Shown: one piece after another, positions 52,174-60,578 of the stretch | Layout of the letters: every line of letters begins with the position of its first letter | How positions within the stretch are numbered: position 1 is the first letter of the stretch | NCBI RefSeq assembly: GCF_012927105.1 | Contig: NZ_JABBFV010000001.1 | Location: forward strand, 186,001-250,000 | Reading direction: 5' to 3' | DNA length: 64,000 nt | From: Sphingobium psychrophilum | Lineage (GTDB): Bacteria; Pseudomonadota; Alphaproteobacteria; Sphingomonadales; Sphingomonadaceae | Position numbers and translations under genes: made by a program | The notes under the pieces: model-generated | What the model was told of the DNA's origin: nothing | Database searches by the model: none | What the model saw: only the letters and a program-made list of their open reading frames with translations

Positions 52174-54393
52174 ATGACCATGCTGACCAGCCTCAAGGCG
52201 CTTTTGTTCGCCACGCCCGCATCGCCGGGCGGGAAAACAGACGCTATGCCGGCCGGGGGCAGCACCAATTTTGCGCAATTGTTGAACAGCGTCGACGCCG
52301 TACCGACCGTCGCCGCGCAGTCGGGCGCGCCGGTTTCCGCCGACAGGGAAACTACGGCACCTGTTCAAAATAACTTTGAAAATCAGGGTGTTGATATTCC
52401 TGTTTGGCATCCTGCCATCGCGATTGCGACACCTCCGGCTGCCGCTGTCGCATCCTTGCCAGAATCGGAAAAACCCCAAACAACTGTCCAACTCGCCGTC
52501 GCACGTCCCGATGTGGACGAGACGTTAGCGCCCGCCACACCCGCCACACCCGCCACACCCGCCGTGCCTGCCGCACCCGCTGTGCCCGCCACACTGACCG
52601 CAGCGGTCGAGCCACCGGTTGAGATGGTTTCCATCGATGATGACGAAGCGCCGGCCGACATTCCCTTGCCGCAACAGACGGAGGGTGCCGGGGCTGCTCC
52701 GGAGCTGCTCGCGCCCGTAGCGGTTGCCACGGCCCCAACCGCACCTGCTGCCGTCAAGCAGGAGTCCGCGCCCGCGCCGGTCAGGGCGCATCCCGCGCAG
52801 CCGCATGATGCTGTCCCGGTCGATCCTGCCGCCGCCTCGCTGCCGACCGAAACATCCGATGTGCAGGACGCCCACGAACCGTCGGCGTCCGAAGACGAGA
52901 CGGTGCCCGTTGCGCCGGACGACAGCCAGCCGCCGGTTCAGCCGACCGCGCCGGTCATGGCGTCCCCTGTTCCAATCGCTCCGCTAGTCGTCGCGCAATC
53001 CGAAATAGCACCAGCCCAAGCGACCCACGCCACGGCCGCTGGTCCGTCCCCCGTCTCGCGATCGACCGCCGCGCCGACCCCCATGCCGCGGCCTGTTCCG
53101 GGCGCATCGGTCGATAGCCCCAGCCTCGCCGCTACGGAAGCGACCAAATCGCCAACCCCCGTCACCTCGACGCCCCCAGCCGTCGCGTCGAACGACGCCG
53201 CGCCGCTGCCGATCGAGGCCGCGCCGCTTTCATCCGTCGCACCAAAGCCGGAGGCGATCGCCGCATCGCCGCTGCTGACACAAGCTGCGATCGACCCCAC
53301 CGATAGGCTTGTGGAGCAGACGGCGATCGGCAAGTCCGCCGCCACGCCTGCCCCGCGCCCGGCCAGCCAGCCCGCTCCGGCAACCCCGATACAGAATGCC
53401 AGCCCGCCGCCAGCCGCCGAGCCGGCGCCGCAGGCTACGCCCGCGTCGCCTATCACTGCGCCGTTAGCGGAAACCGTGGCGACCACCCCAGTTGCGATGC
53501 CCGTACCCGCGGAACCGCTCGAAACTGCCGACCAGCCCATCGACATCGCACAGGCCAGTCCCCCCGCCGCACCCGCCAAGCCGCGCGCGGAGGCCGTCTC
53601 GCTGCTCGAGTTGGTGCGCGACCATATGGGCCTGCGCGTGCCGCGCCGCATCGAAACCGCCGTGCCTGGCCAAGATGTCGCCACCGACGCTGCGCCCGCG
53701 ATCCTGACGATGGCCACGAATGACAGCATATCGTCTCTGGCGCCACTGGTGCAGCCGACCGTCCAGCCGCTCGCGGCCACCGCGCCGTCCATCCCGACCG
53801 TCGATCTGTCCGCCAGGCTTGGCGCGCAGGTGGTCGATATGGGCGTGTCGGGCCAGTGGATCGACGGACTGGCGCGCGATATCGCTGGCCTGTCTGCCAA
53901 TGGCGCGCAGGGCCGGTTCCAGATCAACGCCGATCAGCTCGGCCCGATCCAGGTCGATATCCGGCAGGGCGAAGATGGCGCGACCATCAGCCTGACCGTA
54001 GCGACCGAGGCGGCCGAACAGGCGTTGCGGCAGGAAGGCGACCGGCTGAAGCTGGACGCTGGCTTGTCCGCCATGCGCATCAGCGAGATGAAGATCGAGC
54101 GGGCACCCCATGTCGCCGAAACCGCGCGTGCGGACAGCAGCGGCAACCAGACAATGTCGCAGCAGCAATCTGGCGGCCAGAACCAAAATCAGGGCCAGAA
54201 CGGCCATCAGGCCATGGGGCAGGGCACTGGTCAGGGCATGGGCCAGTCGTCGGCCCAGTCGCATATGCAGGGCCGTGGCCAGCAACGTGAAAATATCGCG
54301 CTGGGGCATAAAGCGGGGAGCGACGCTGCCGTTCTTAACCATACGGACGTCGGCGAAAACGCCGGCGGTGCCGTTCGCGCGCGCTATGCGTGA
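52174..54393 (+). CDS. fliK: Hook-length control protein FliK
   Basis: 739 residues, long for the family. The first 580 residues are low-complexity Ala/Pro/Thr sequence. The C-terminal Flg_hook domain (GRFQINADQLGPIQVDIRQG with EDGATISLTVATEAAEQALR) is conserved, and a Gln/Gly-rich tail follows. It measures hook length and switches export specificity through FlhB. ATG 52174 follows the fliJ stop by 2 bases. A 9-bp tandem repeat lies at 52531-52557. Confidence 0.9.
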   Translation: MTMLTSLKALLFATPASPGGKTDAMPAGGSTNFAQLLNSVDAVPTVAAQSGAPVSADRETTAPVQNNFENQGVDIPVWHPAIAIATPPAAAVASLPESEKPQTTVQLAVARPDVDETLAPATPATPATPAVPAAPAVPATLTAAVEPPVEMVSIDDDEAPADIPLPQQTEGAGAAPELLAPVAVATAPTAPAAVKQESAPAPVRAHPAQPHDAVPVDPAAASLPTETSDVQDAHEPSASEDETVPVAPDDSQPPVQPTAPVMASPVPIAPLVVAQSEIAPAQATHATAAGPSPVSRSTAAPTPMPRPVPGASVDSPSLAATEATKSPTPVTSTPPAVASNDAAPLPIEAAPLSSVAPKPEAIAASPLLTQAAIDPTDRLVEQTAIGKSAATPAPRPASQPAPATPIQNASPPPAAEPAPQATPASPITAPLAETVATTPVAMPVPAEPLETADQPIDIAQASPPAAPAKPRAEAVSLLELVRDHMGLRVPRRIETAVPGQDVATDAAPAILTMATNDSISSLAPLVQPTVQPLAATAPSIPTVDLSARLGAQVVDMGVSGQWIDGLARDIAGLSANGAQGRFQINADQLGPIQVDIRQGEDGATISLTVATEAAEQALRQEGDRLKLDAGLSAMRISEMKIERAPHVAETARADSSGNQTMSQQQSGGQNQNQGQNGHQAMGQGTGQGMGQSSAQSHMQGRGQQRENIALGHKAGSDAAVLNHTDVGENAGGAVRARYA
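52531..52557 (+). repeat. 9-bp tandem repeat inside fliK
   Basis: Three exact copies of CCCGCCACA followed by a diverged fourth unit, encoding ATP/TPA-type residues. Copy-number change would keep the reading frame. Confidence 0.8.
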
Positions 54394-54421
54394 CCAGCGC
54401 TTTTCCTAGGGGACCAGAACG

Positions 54422-55084
54422 ATGAGCGACGAGCCAAAGGCCAAGAAAAAGAAAGGCGGGAGCATGAAAATGATCCTGCTGCTGGTCGTGGGCGTCGTCG
54501 TGGGTGGCGCAGGCGCAGCCGGTGGGCTCTATGCCGCCGGTTTCTTCAGCCCGAAGGCGGAGGGGCCGAAGGAAGACCCCAACAAGCCCGTGCTGGTGCT
54601 GGCCGGTGAGGATGCGCAGGCGATCGCGACCGCTCATGGCTGGGCCGGCGAAGCGGGCGGCGGCGAAGGCGGCGGTAAATCCGGCGGCGGCGAAAGCCAT
54701 GCCGTGTCCGCGGGCCACGCGCCGGGCAAGGGCATCGATCTGCCCACGCCAGCCAATCCGGCCGCCTATCAGGCCACCTATTTCCAGCTCCAGGCACCCT
54801 TTACGTCGAACATGTCGGACACCGACGCCTTTGCCCAAATCTCCGTCGCGGTATCGACCTATTATGATTATCGCGTGATCGCCGCGATCAAGCAGCATGA
54901 AATGCCGATCCGCAGCCAGATGCTCATGATGTTGGCGGAACAGCCGCAGGAGGTGCTCGACACCCCGCAGGGCAAGCAGGCGCTACAGGGCAAGATCAAG
55001 GTCATCATCAACGATGTGCTGAAGCAGAAGACCGGCTATGGCGGCATCGACAACGTCTATTTCACCAACTTCGTCATTCAGTAA
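54422..55084 (+). CDS. fliL: Flagellar basal body-associated protein FliL
   Basis: 220 residues. A cytoplasmic Lys-rich N-terminus (PKAKKKKGGSMKM), one membrane helix (ILLLVVGVVVGGAGAAGGLY), a Gly-rich stretch (EAGGGEGGGKSGGGES), and the periplasmic stomatin-like FliL domain (DTDAFAQISVAVSTYYDYRV, LKQKTGYGGIDNVYFTNFVI). It supports stator function. Confidence 0.9.
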   Translation: MSDEPKAKKKKGGSMKMILLLVVGVVVGGAGAAGGLYAAGFFSPKAEGPKEDPNKPVLVLAGEDAQAIATAHGWAGEAGGGEGGGKSGGGESHAVSAGHAPGKGIDLPTPANPAAYQATYFQLQAPFTSNMSDTDAFAQISVAVSTYYDYRVIAAIKQHEMPIRSQMLMMLAEQPQEVLDTPQGKQALQGKIKVIINDVLKQKTGYGGIDNVYFTNFVIQ

Positions 55085-55175
55085 GGCGGCCGCTTTGGCG
55101 CTCGTCCGCTGGCGCCGCTCGTCGCCCTGTTAACTCCAATTTTACCATTTTCGTTATTAATGGCGCTGCGCCAAA

Positions 55176-55214
55176 GGATCAGGACGTCCCCTGATCCGCC
55201 ATGGGGCAGGGGAC
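55176..55214 (+). promoter_or_regulatory. Two mutually exclusive hairpins at fliM start
   Basis: Stem A pairs GGATCAGG (55176-55183) with CCTGATCC (55190-55197). Stem B pairs GTCCCCTG (55186-55193) with CAGGGGAC (55207-55214), which contains the fliM ribosome site AGGGGA. The two share bases, so only one can form at a time; stem B would hide the ribosome site and stem A would free it. Confidence 0.55.
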
Positions 55215-55218
55215 CAAT

Positions 55219-56103
55219 ATGGACGACGTACAGACCTACGCCTTCGGGCGCGGGGATTCGCAGGCGCCGATCATGCTGTCGGGGCTGGACCGGCTGAGCG
55301 AGAAGCTCGGCCGGCGCATGCGCGCCCTGATTGAGCCGATCGCCGGCGTGCGCCCGCATATCGTGGCGCAGGATACCCGTGTGCTGGATTTCGCCGCCTG
55401 GACGGCCGAAGTGCCTGCCTTTTGCAGCCTGTCCATCTATCGCCTGCTGCCGCTGAAAGGGCAGATGCTGTTGCGGATGGATGCGGCGATGATCTCCACC
55501 ATGGTCGATTGTTTCTATGGCGGCATCGGCAACCGGGCTTTGCCCGCGCGCGGCGAATTCACGCCGACCGAAGACCGGCTGATCGCCCGCCTTTCCGATA
55601 GCATCGTCACCCGCCTGGTCGAAACCTGGGCCGACATCCTGCCGCTGGAACAGGGGCTGATCCTGCGCGAAAGCGCGGTCGGCTATGCCGCCTCCGCGCA
55701 GCCGGGCGACCAGATGGTGCTGCAACGCTTCACAATCTCCATCACCCGCGATCAGGAATGGCCGATCGACATCGTCTTTCCGTTGTCGGCGCTGCGCGGC
55801 GTTGAAGCGTTGATGGGCAGCAACCTGCCCGCTGACGAGGAACAGCGCGATCCCGTCTGGCAGACGCGCATCGCCCGGCGGATGCGCGACATCCGGATGC
55901 CCGCGCGCACCGTATTGGCGCGCCCCAACCTCTCGCTGGCCGAGCTGATGCAGCTCAAGGTCGGCGACGTCATTCCCGTCACCATCGGCCGATCGCTGCC
56001 GTTGATCGTCGGCAACCGCATCGTCGCGCATGGCACGATCGGCGAACAGGACGGCCGCGCCGCCTTCCAGATTGAAAAACTCGCACAGGAACCCGACCAA
56101 TGA
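55219..56103 (+). CDS. fliM: Flagellar motor switch protein FliM
   Basis: 294 residues. The N-terminal part (LDRLSEKLGRRMRALIEPIA), middle CheC-like domain (TMVDCFYGGIGNRALPARGE) and C-terminal SpoA/FliN-like domain (LMQLKVGDVIPVTIGRSLPL) are present. The very N-terminal CheY-binding segment (LSQxEIDALL in other FliMs) is not seen. ATG 55219 has AGGGGA 5 bases upstream; ATG 55201 is weaker. Confidence 0.92.
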   Translation: MDDVQTYAFGRGDSQAPIMLSGLDRLSEKLGRRMRALIEPIAGVRPHIVAQDTRVLDFAAWTAEVPAFCSLSIYRLLPLKGQMLLRMDAAMISTMVDCFYGGIGNRALPARGEFTPTEDRLIARLSDSIVTRLVETWADILPLEQGLILRESAVGYAASAQPGDQMVLQRFTISITRDQEWPIDIVFPLSALRGVEALMGSNLPADEEQRDPVWQTRIARRMRDIRMPARTVLARPNLSLAELMQLKVGDVIPVTIGRSLPLIVGNRIVAHGTIGEQDGRAAFQIEKLAQEPDQ

Positions 56104-56435
56104 GCGATATGAGCGAAGCCCCCCGCATGGATCGGGGCGAAGACCCGCTGAGCAAAATGACCAACAATCGCCAGTTCAAGCTGCTGGCCGATATCCCGGT
56201 CCGCATGTCGGTGGAGGTCGGTTCCACCTCGCTGCGCCTGGCCGAAGTCATGGACCTGGCCGAAGGCAGCATCGTCGAACTGGATCGCCAGGCTGACGAC
56301 CTGCTCGACATCATGGTCAATGGCGCGCTGATCGCCAAGGGCGAAGTGGTGACGGTCAATGGTCGCTATGGCATCCGGATCGTCGATATCGCCGCGACCG
56401 AAAATCGCCTCGCCGGGATCGAACGGCGCGGCTGA
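56100..56435 (+). CDS. fliN: Flagellar motor switch protein FliN
   Basis: 111 residues with the SpoA domain ADIPVRMSVEVGSTSLRLAE, VMDLAEGSIVELDRQADDLL, and GEVVTVNGRYGIRIVDI. Forms the lower C ring with FliM. Start overlaps fliM (ATGA). Confidence 0.94.
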   Translation: MSDMSEAPRMDRGEDPLSKMTNNRQFKLLADIPVRMSVEVGSTSLRLAEVMDLAEGSIVELDRQADDLLDIMVNGALIAKGEVVTVNGRYGIRIVDIAATENRLAGIERRG

Positions 56436-56522
56436 CGGGCCGCTTCTGATTTTAAGCTTGCCTTCGGCCGCGAAACTGCGGATCGCAGGCGCTGTTAACC
56501 ATAGCTGCGGGCAGGCCATTTC

Positions 56523-56786
56523 ATGTTCTGGTATTTCGTCAAACTGCTGATCATGCTGCCGTTGGTAGGCGGGATGGCCTTTGGCGCGCTGTGGCTGTGG
56601 CGCAAATATCAGCCCGGCATGATGGCGGGGCAGGGCGACCGCTCCTTGAAACTGCTTGAAGCGCTGCCGATGGGCGCTTTTGGCAAGCTCGCCGTGGTGG
56701 AGTTTGAGGGCAAGAAAATCCTGCTGTCCGTCACCCGCAGCCGGATCGAGAAGATCGCGGAAGGCGATCATGTCCGCCTTCGCTGA
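56523..56786 (+). CDS. fliO: Flagellar biosynthesis protein FliO
   Basis: 87 residues. One membrane helix ([20 protein letters not shown]) and the FliO cytoplasmic signature ([32 protein letters not shown]). It aids FliP assembly. Overlaps the fliP start by 17 bases. Confidence 0.86.
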   Translation: MFWYFVKLLIMLPLVGGMAFGALWLWRKYQPGMMAGQGDRSLKLLEALPMGAFGKLAVVEFEGKKILLSVTRSRIEKIAEGDHVRLR

Positions 56787-57585
56787 GGCCGGACCGTTGA
56801 GGCGGTGGTTGCCCGCCCTTGCGGCCATGATCCTTTTCGCCCTCCTGCTCTTCACCGTCCCCGCCTTCGCCCAGGCCGCGCCCGCCGCCACCCCGCCGGT
56901 CGACAATAGCGGCGCATTGAGCCGCGCCATGGGCCAGATTTCGGGCGACGGTCGCTCGCTCTCGCTCAGCCTCCAGATCCTCGTCCTGATGAGCCTGCTG
57001 ACGGTGCTGCCGTCGCTCGTGCTCATGATGACCAGCTTCACCCGCATCATCATCGTCCTTTCGCTGCTGCGCCAGGCGCTGGGCCTGCAACAGACGCCGC
57101 CCAACCAGGTGCTGGTCGGCCTCACCCTCTTCCTCTCGCTGTTCGTGATGCGCCCCGCGATCGATGCGATCAACGCCCAGGCCTTCGACCCCTATGGCAA
57201 GGGCCAGATCAGCATCGAGGAAGCGGTCGGCCGGTCGGGCAAGGTGCTGCACGGCTTCATGGCCAAGCAAACCCGCGAAAGCGACCTCAAACTGTTCCAG
57301 AATCTCGCCAAGGCACCGGCCTTCCGTACGCCCGACGACATTCCCTTCACGATCCTGCTGCCCGCCTTCGTCACCAGCGAATTGAAGACCGCGTTCCAGA
57401 TCGGCTTCATGATCTTCCTGCCCTTCCTCATCATCGACCTGGTCGTCGCCTCCACGCTGATGGCGCTGGGCATGATGATGCTGTCGCCCACGATCATATC
57501 GATGCCGTTCAAATTGCTGCTGTTCGTGCTGGTCGATGGCTGGGCGCTGACCATGGGGTCGCTCGCGGGATCGTTCGCGACATGA
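56770..57585 (+). CDS. fliP: Flagellar export gate protein FliP
   Basis: 271 residues. Signal-like N-terminus ([20 protein letters not shown]), then the FliP core ([80 protein letters not shown]). ATG 56770 lies inside fliO. A palindromic repeat separates it from fliQ. Confidence 0.95.
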   Translation: MSAFAEAGPLRRWLPALAAMILFALLLFTVPAFAQAAPAATPPVDNSGALSRAMGQISGDGRSLSLSLQILVLMSLLTVLPSLVLMMTSFTRIIIVLSLLRQALGLQQTPPNQVLVGLTLFLSLFVMRPAIDAINAQAFDPYGKGQISIEEAVGRSGKVLHGFMAKQTRESDLKLFQNLAKAPAFRTPDDIPFTILLPAFVTSELKTAFQIGFMIFLPFLIIDLVVASTLMALGMMMLSPTIISMPFKLLLFVLVDGWALTMGSLAGSFAT

Positions 57586-57605
57586 CCGGCGTCATGCTCC
57601 AACAT

Positions 57606-57672
57606 CCGTTCGTTTCGAGCGTGTCGAGAAACGGTTGCGCTGCCGCTTCTCGACTGCGCTCGAAGCGAACGG
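57606..57672. repeat. Sphingomonad-type palindromic repeat, copy 2 (fliP-fliQ)
   Basis: Near-complementary arms (CGTTCGTTTCGAGC... and ...GCTCGAAGCGAACG) closely matching the element at 11361-11432. It occupies the gap between fliP and fliQ, two genes that are normally tightly coupled. Confidence 0.85.
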
Positions 57673-57691
57673 AACGGGGTATCTAGTCCGC

Positions 57692-57964
57692 ATGGAAAAT
57701 GCCGATTTCTTCATGGGGTTGGCCCAACAGGCGTTGTGGATCACGGCGCTTGCTGCTGCGCCTGTGCTGATTCCGGCGCTGATCGCAGGCCTCATCATCG
57801 GCATGGTGCAGGCGGCGACCTCTATCAACGAGCAGACATTGAGCTTCATCCCCAAGATCATCGTCGTCGGCGGCATGCTGGCGCTGTTCGGCGGGTCGAT
57901 CATGGTGCTGATCGCCGACTTCACCCGCGAAATCTTCGAACGCATCCCGGACCTGTTGCAATGA
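57692..57964 (+). CDS. fliQ: Flagellar export gate protein FliQ
   Basis: 90 residues, two membrane hairpin helices (MGLAQQALWITALAAAPVLI and KIIVVGGMLALFGGSIMVLI) around QAATSINEQTLSFIPK, the FliQ signature. ATG 57692 gives the family length; the frame before it is translated repeat sequence. Confidence 0.93.
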   Translation: MENADFFMGLAQQALWITALAAAPVLIPALIAGLIIGMVQAATSINEQTLSFIPKIIVVGGMLALFGGSIMVLIADFTREIFERIPDLLQ

Positions 57965-57974
57965 GAGTCGGGCC

Positions 57975-58757
57975 GTGATCGCGCCGGGCTTCGCCGGGGT
58001 CGAAAATCAGCTCTGGGTCTGGTTGATCGCCATGATCCGGCCGGGCGCTGCTTTCATCGCCGCGCCGGTCTTCGGTGCGCCCGCCGTTCCGCTGCAACTG
58101 CGCCTGATCCTCAGCCTCGCGCTGGGCCTTGCCGCGCTCAACAGCGTCACCATCACCCTGCCACAGGACGGCGTCGCCAGCTTCGAAGGTGTGATGATGG
58201 TCGCGGGCGAAGTCATGGCGGGCCTGGCCTTGGGCTTTGCGGTTCAGATCGGCTATGCCGCCGCCTTCGTCGCGGGCGAAACCATCGGCAACGCCATGGG
58301 CCTCAACTTCGCCGCCATGGTCGATCCGTCGTCAGGCCAATCGACCCAGGTGCTCGGCACCTTCCTCTCCATCCTCGCCACCTTCCTGCTGCTCGGCATG
58401 GATGGCCATCTGCTGCTCGCCAGCTTCGTCGTCCAAAGCTACCAGGCGATCCCGCCGGGCGCGGGCATATTGTCCAACGACACGGTCTGGCGCCTGATAT
58501 CTTTTGGTGGCGCGTTGCTGGGGGCGGGCGTCACCGTCGCGCTGCCGGTCGCCTTCGCGCTGGTGCTGGTGCAGGTGGTGATGGGCATGTTGGCGCGCGC
58601 CGCGCCCTCGCTCAACCTGTTCGCGGTCGGCATGCCGGTGGCGATGATGGCCGGCCTGATCCTGCTCGCCATCGCCACGCCGATCATGGCCGAAGGCATG
58701 ACCGCGTCGCTCAAGGCCGGGCTTGAAGAAGCCCAGTCGATTGCGGAAGGACGCTAA
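57975..58757 (+). CDS. fliR: Flagellar export gate protein FliR
   Basis: 260 residues from a GTG at 57975, polytopic (MIRPGAAFIAAPVFGAPAVP, AGEVMAGLALGFAVQIGYAA, LGTFLSILATFLLLGMDGHL, SLNLFAVGMPVAMMAGLILL). Forms the export pore with FliP and FliQ. Confidence 0.94.
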   Translation: MIAPGFAGVENQLWVWLIAMIRPGAAFIAAPVFGAPAVPLQLRLILSLALGLAALNSVTITLPQDGVASFEGVMMVAGEVMAGLALGFAVQIGYAAAFVAGETIGNAMGLNFAAMVDPSSGQSTQVLGTFLSILATFLLLGMDGHLLLASFVVQSYQAIPPGAGILSNDTVWRLISFGGALLGAGVTVALPVAFALVLVQVVMGMLARAAPSLNLFAVGMPVAMMAGLILLAIATPIMAEGMTASLKAGLEEAQSIAEGR

Positions 58758-58760
58758 ACC

Positions 58761-59897
58761 ATGGCGGACAGTCCCGGCGGCGGCGAAAAGACCGAGAAAC
58801 CGACCCAGAAGAAACTCGACGACGCGGCCAAGAAGGGCGACATCCTCCAGTCGCGCGAACTGGGCACGGCGCTGGTGGTGATGGCGGGCATCGCCTGGCT
58901 GGCGATCACTGGCCCGTCCCTGATCGACGCTTTGTCGGACATGCTGGCCGACGCCCTACGCTTCCGGCGCGAGGATATTATCGACTTCTCGCCAGCCGCG
59001 CGCGGGGCCGAACTGCTCGGCACCATCGCCTTGCCGGCCGCGGGCGTCATGCTCGCCACCTTCATCGCCGCGATCGCCGCGCCGGCCTTGCTCGGCTCCC
59101 TCGGCTTCCGTCCCGGCGCCTTCGCCCCCAAGATGTCCAAGATGAATCCCGGCGCGGGCCTCAAAAAGATTTTCGGCACGCAGGGCCTGATCGAACTGGT
59201 GAAATCCATCGCCAAGATCGGCCTGCTCGGCAGCATTGGCATCTGGTTCATTTGGGATCGGCTGACGCAGATCACCGCGCTGGGCAAGATGGGCGTCGCG
59301 CCCGCCATGGCGGACCTGGGCAACCTCTTCATCCTGACCTGTCTGGTGATGGCGGGCGGCCTGTTCCTGATCGCGGGCATCGACGTCCCCGCGCAGATCA
59401 TGCAGCGCGCCAAGCGGCTGGGCATGAGCAAGCAGGAGATCAAGGACGAGCATAAGGAAAGCGAGGGCTCGCCCGAAATGAAAGGGCAGCTGCGCCGCCG
59501 CCAGTTCGAGGTGCTAAACGGCTCCACCCGCCAGGCGGTCGCCGAAGCCAGCGTCATCATCACCAACCCCACCCATTTCGCCGTCGCCCTGCGCTACAAG
59601 CCCGGCGTCGACGCCGCCCCGGTCGTGGTCGCGCGCGGCTGCGATGCGATCGCCGCGGCGATCCGCGAACTGGCGGACCAGAATGGCGTGACTGTCCTCC
59701 AATATCCCGAACTGGCGCGCGCCGTCTATTTCACGTCCCGCGCGGGGCAGATCGTCAACGAAGGCCTGTATATGGCCGTGGCGACCGTCCTCGCCTTCGT
59801 CTTCCGCGTGGAAAACAAGATGGCGACGGAAATGGACCGGCCCTTCATCACCGTGCCCGAAGACTTGCGGTTCAACGCGGACGGGCAGAAGCAATAG
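58761..59897 (+). CDS. flhB: Flagellar export switch protein FlhB
   Basis: 378 residues. Four membrane segments, then a cytoplasmic domain with the autocleavage motif NPTH (in SVIITNPTHFAVALRYKPGV) and VARGCDAIAAAIRELADQNG. The N-terminus EKTEKPTQKKLDDAAKKGDI is typical. Controls substrate specificity with FliK. Last gene of the long fli operon. Confidence 0.96.
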   Translation: MADSPGGGEKTEKPTQKKLDDAAKKGDILQSRELGTALVVMAGIAWLAITGPSLIDALSDMLADALRFRREDIIDFSPAARGAELLGTIALPAAGVMLATFIAAIAAPALLGSLGFRPGAFAPKMSKMNPGAGLKKIFGTQGLIELVKSIAKIGLLGSIGIWFIWDRLTQITALGKMGVAPAMADLGNLFILTCLVMAGGLFLIAGIDVPAQIMQRAKRLGMSKQEIKDEHKESEGSPEMKGQLRRRQFEVLNGSTRQAVAEASVIITNPTHFAVALRYKPGVDAAPVVVARGCDAIAAAIRELADQNGVTVLQYPELARAVYFTSRAGQIVNEGLYMAVATVLAFVFRVENKMATEMDRPFITVPEDLRFNADGQKQ

Positions 59898-59983
59898 GCG
59901 CGATGGCGGCTCGGCCCAAACCCGGCCTCGCCCCCAACGCGGCACCCTTCATCTGATGCGCGAAAAAAATGTGGATGATGCCC

Positions 59984-60010
59984 TAAAGTTTAACCGCACC
60001 CGTCCGTAAT
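59984..60010 (+). promoter_or_regulatory. Predicted sigma-28 promoter of unknown flagellar gene
   Basis: TAAA, 15 bases, then TCCGTAAT, 34 bases before the start at 60045. Same form as the motA and fliC elements. Confidence 0.7.
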
Positions 60011-60044
60011 CTCTTCATTGGGGACGCATTAGGATTGGTGCGTC

Positions 60045-60497
60045 ATGAACGACTATGTTTCCAGAAGCGAACTGACGCCCGTCGACAGGGCCGTTTCGCG
60101 TGCGCCCGCACCCGTCCAGGCTGTTCAGCCTGTGGCACCCAGTCGTTCGACCCAGATCCCCGCAAACCAGGCAGCCAGGACGTCCCCGCAAGGCGACGGC
60201 GTCGTCGTGGATGATGATCTGGCCAGCATCGCCGAATATGTCGAGGTGCATGCCAGGATCGCCGACATATTGGCGGACCTCCAGTCGGGCGTCGGCGGGG
60301 TCGATGATGCGGCCGACGCGATCCAGTCGATGATTCCGCGCCCCATGGTGCTGGTGCCGCTGCCGCCCGCCAGCAAGGAAGCGGTGGAACATGCCGCCGT
60401 CCTTGCCAAGCGGATCGTCGAACGGGCATCCTACGCCCATGGCGCGCACGCCCATGTGTCGCGCGCCACGGTCGAGCAGGTCACGTCTGCGGGCTGA
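60045..60497 (+). CDS. Unknown late flagellar-cluster protein
   Basis: 150 residues, no recognised family. A Pro/Ala-rich disordered N-terminal 55 residues is followed by helices (DLASIAEYVEVHARIADILA, DDAADAIQSMIPRPMVLVPL, KEAVEHAAVLAKRIVERASY). No signal peptide or membrane segment. It sits between flhB and fliD, the usual place of flaG, but lacks the FlaG fold signature. Its own sigma-28-type promoter suggests a late, filament-stage or export-linked role. Confidence 0.7.
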   Translation: MNDYVSRSELTPVDRAVSRAPAPVQAVQPVAPSRSTQIPANQAARTSPQGDGVVVDDDLASIAEYVEVHARIADILADLQSGVGGVDDAADAIQSMIPRPMVLVPLPPASKEAVEHAAVLAKRIVERASYAHGAHAHVSRATVEQVTSAG

Positions 60498-60530
60498 TTT
60501 CCGCGGTTCCGGCGCAGCGCAAATCATTCC

Positions 60531-60557
60531 TAAAGGTCTTGCCGTTAGCGCCGTTCT
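60531..60557 (+). promoter_or_regulatory. Predicted sigma-28 promoter of fliD-fliS
   Basis: TAAA, 15 bases, then GCCGTTCT, 21 bases before the fliD start. Confidence 0.75.
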
Positions 60558-60578
60558 ATCCCCTTGAAAGGACGGCGC

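Noticed and set aside
57635-57691. Extended fliQ start
   Set aside because: The added residues come from the palindromic repeat; FliQ has its normal length from 57692.
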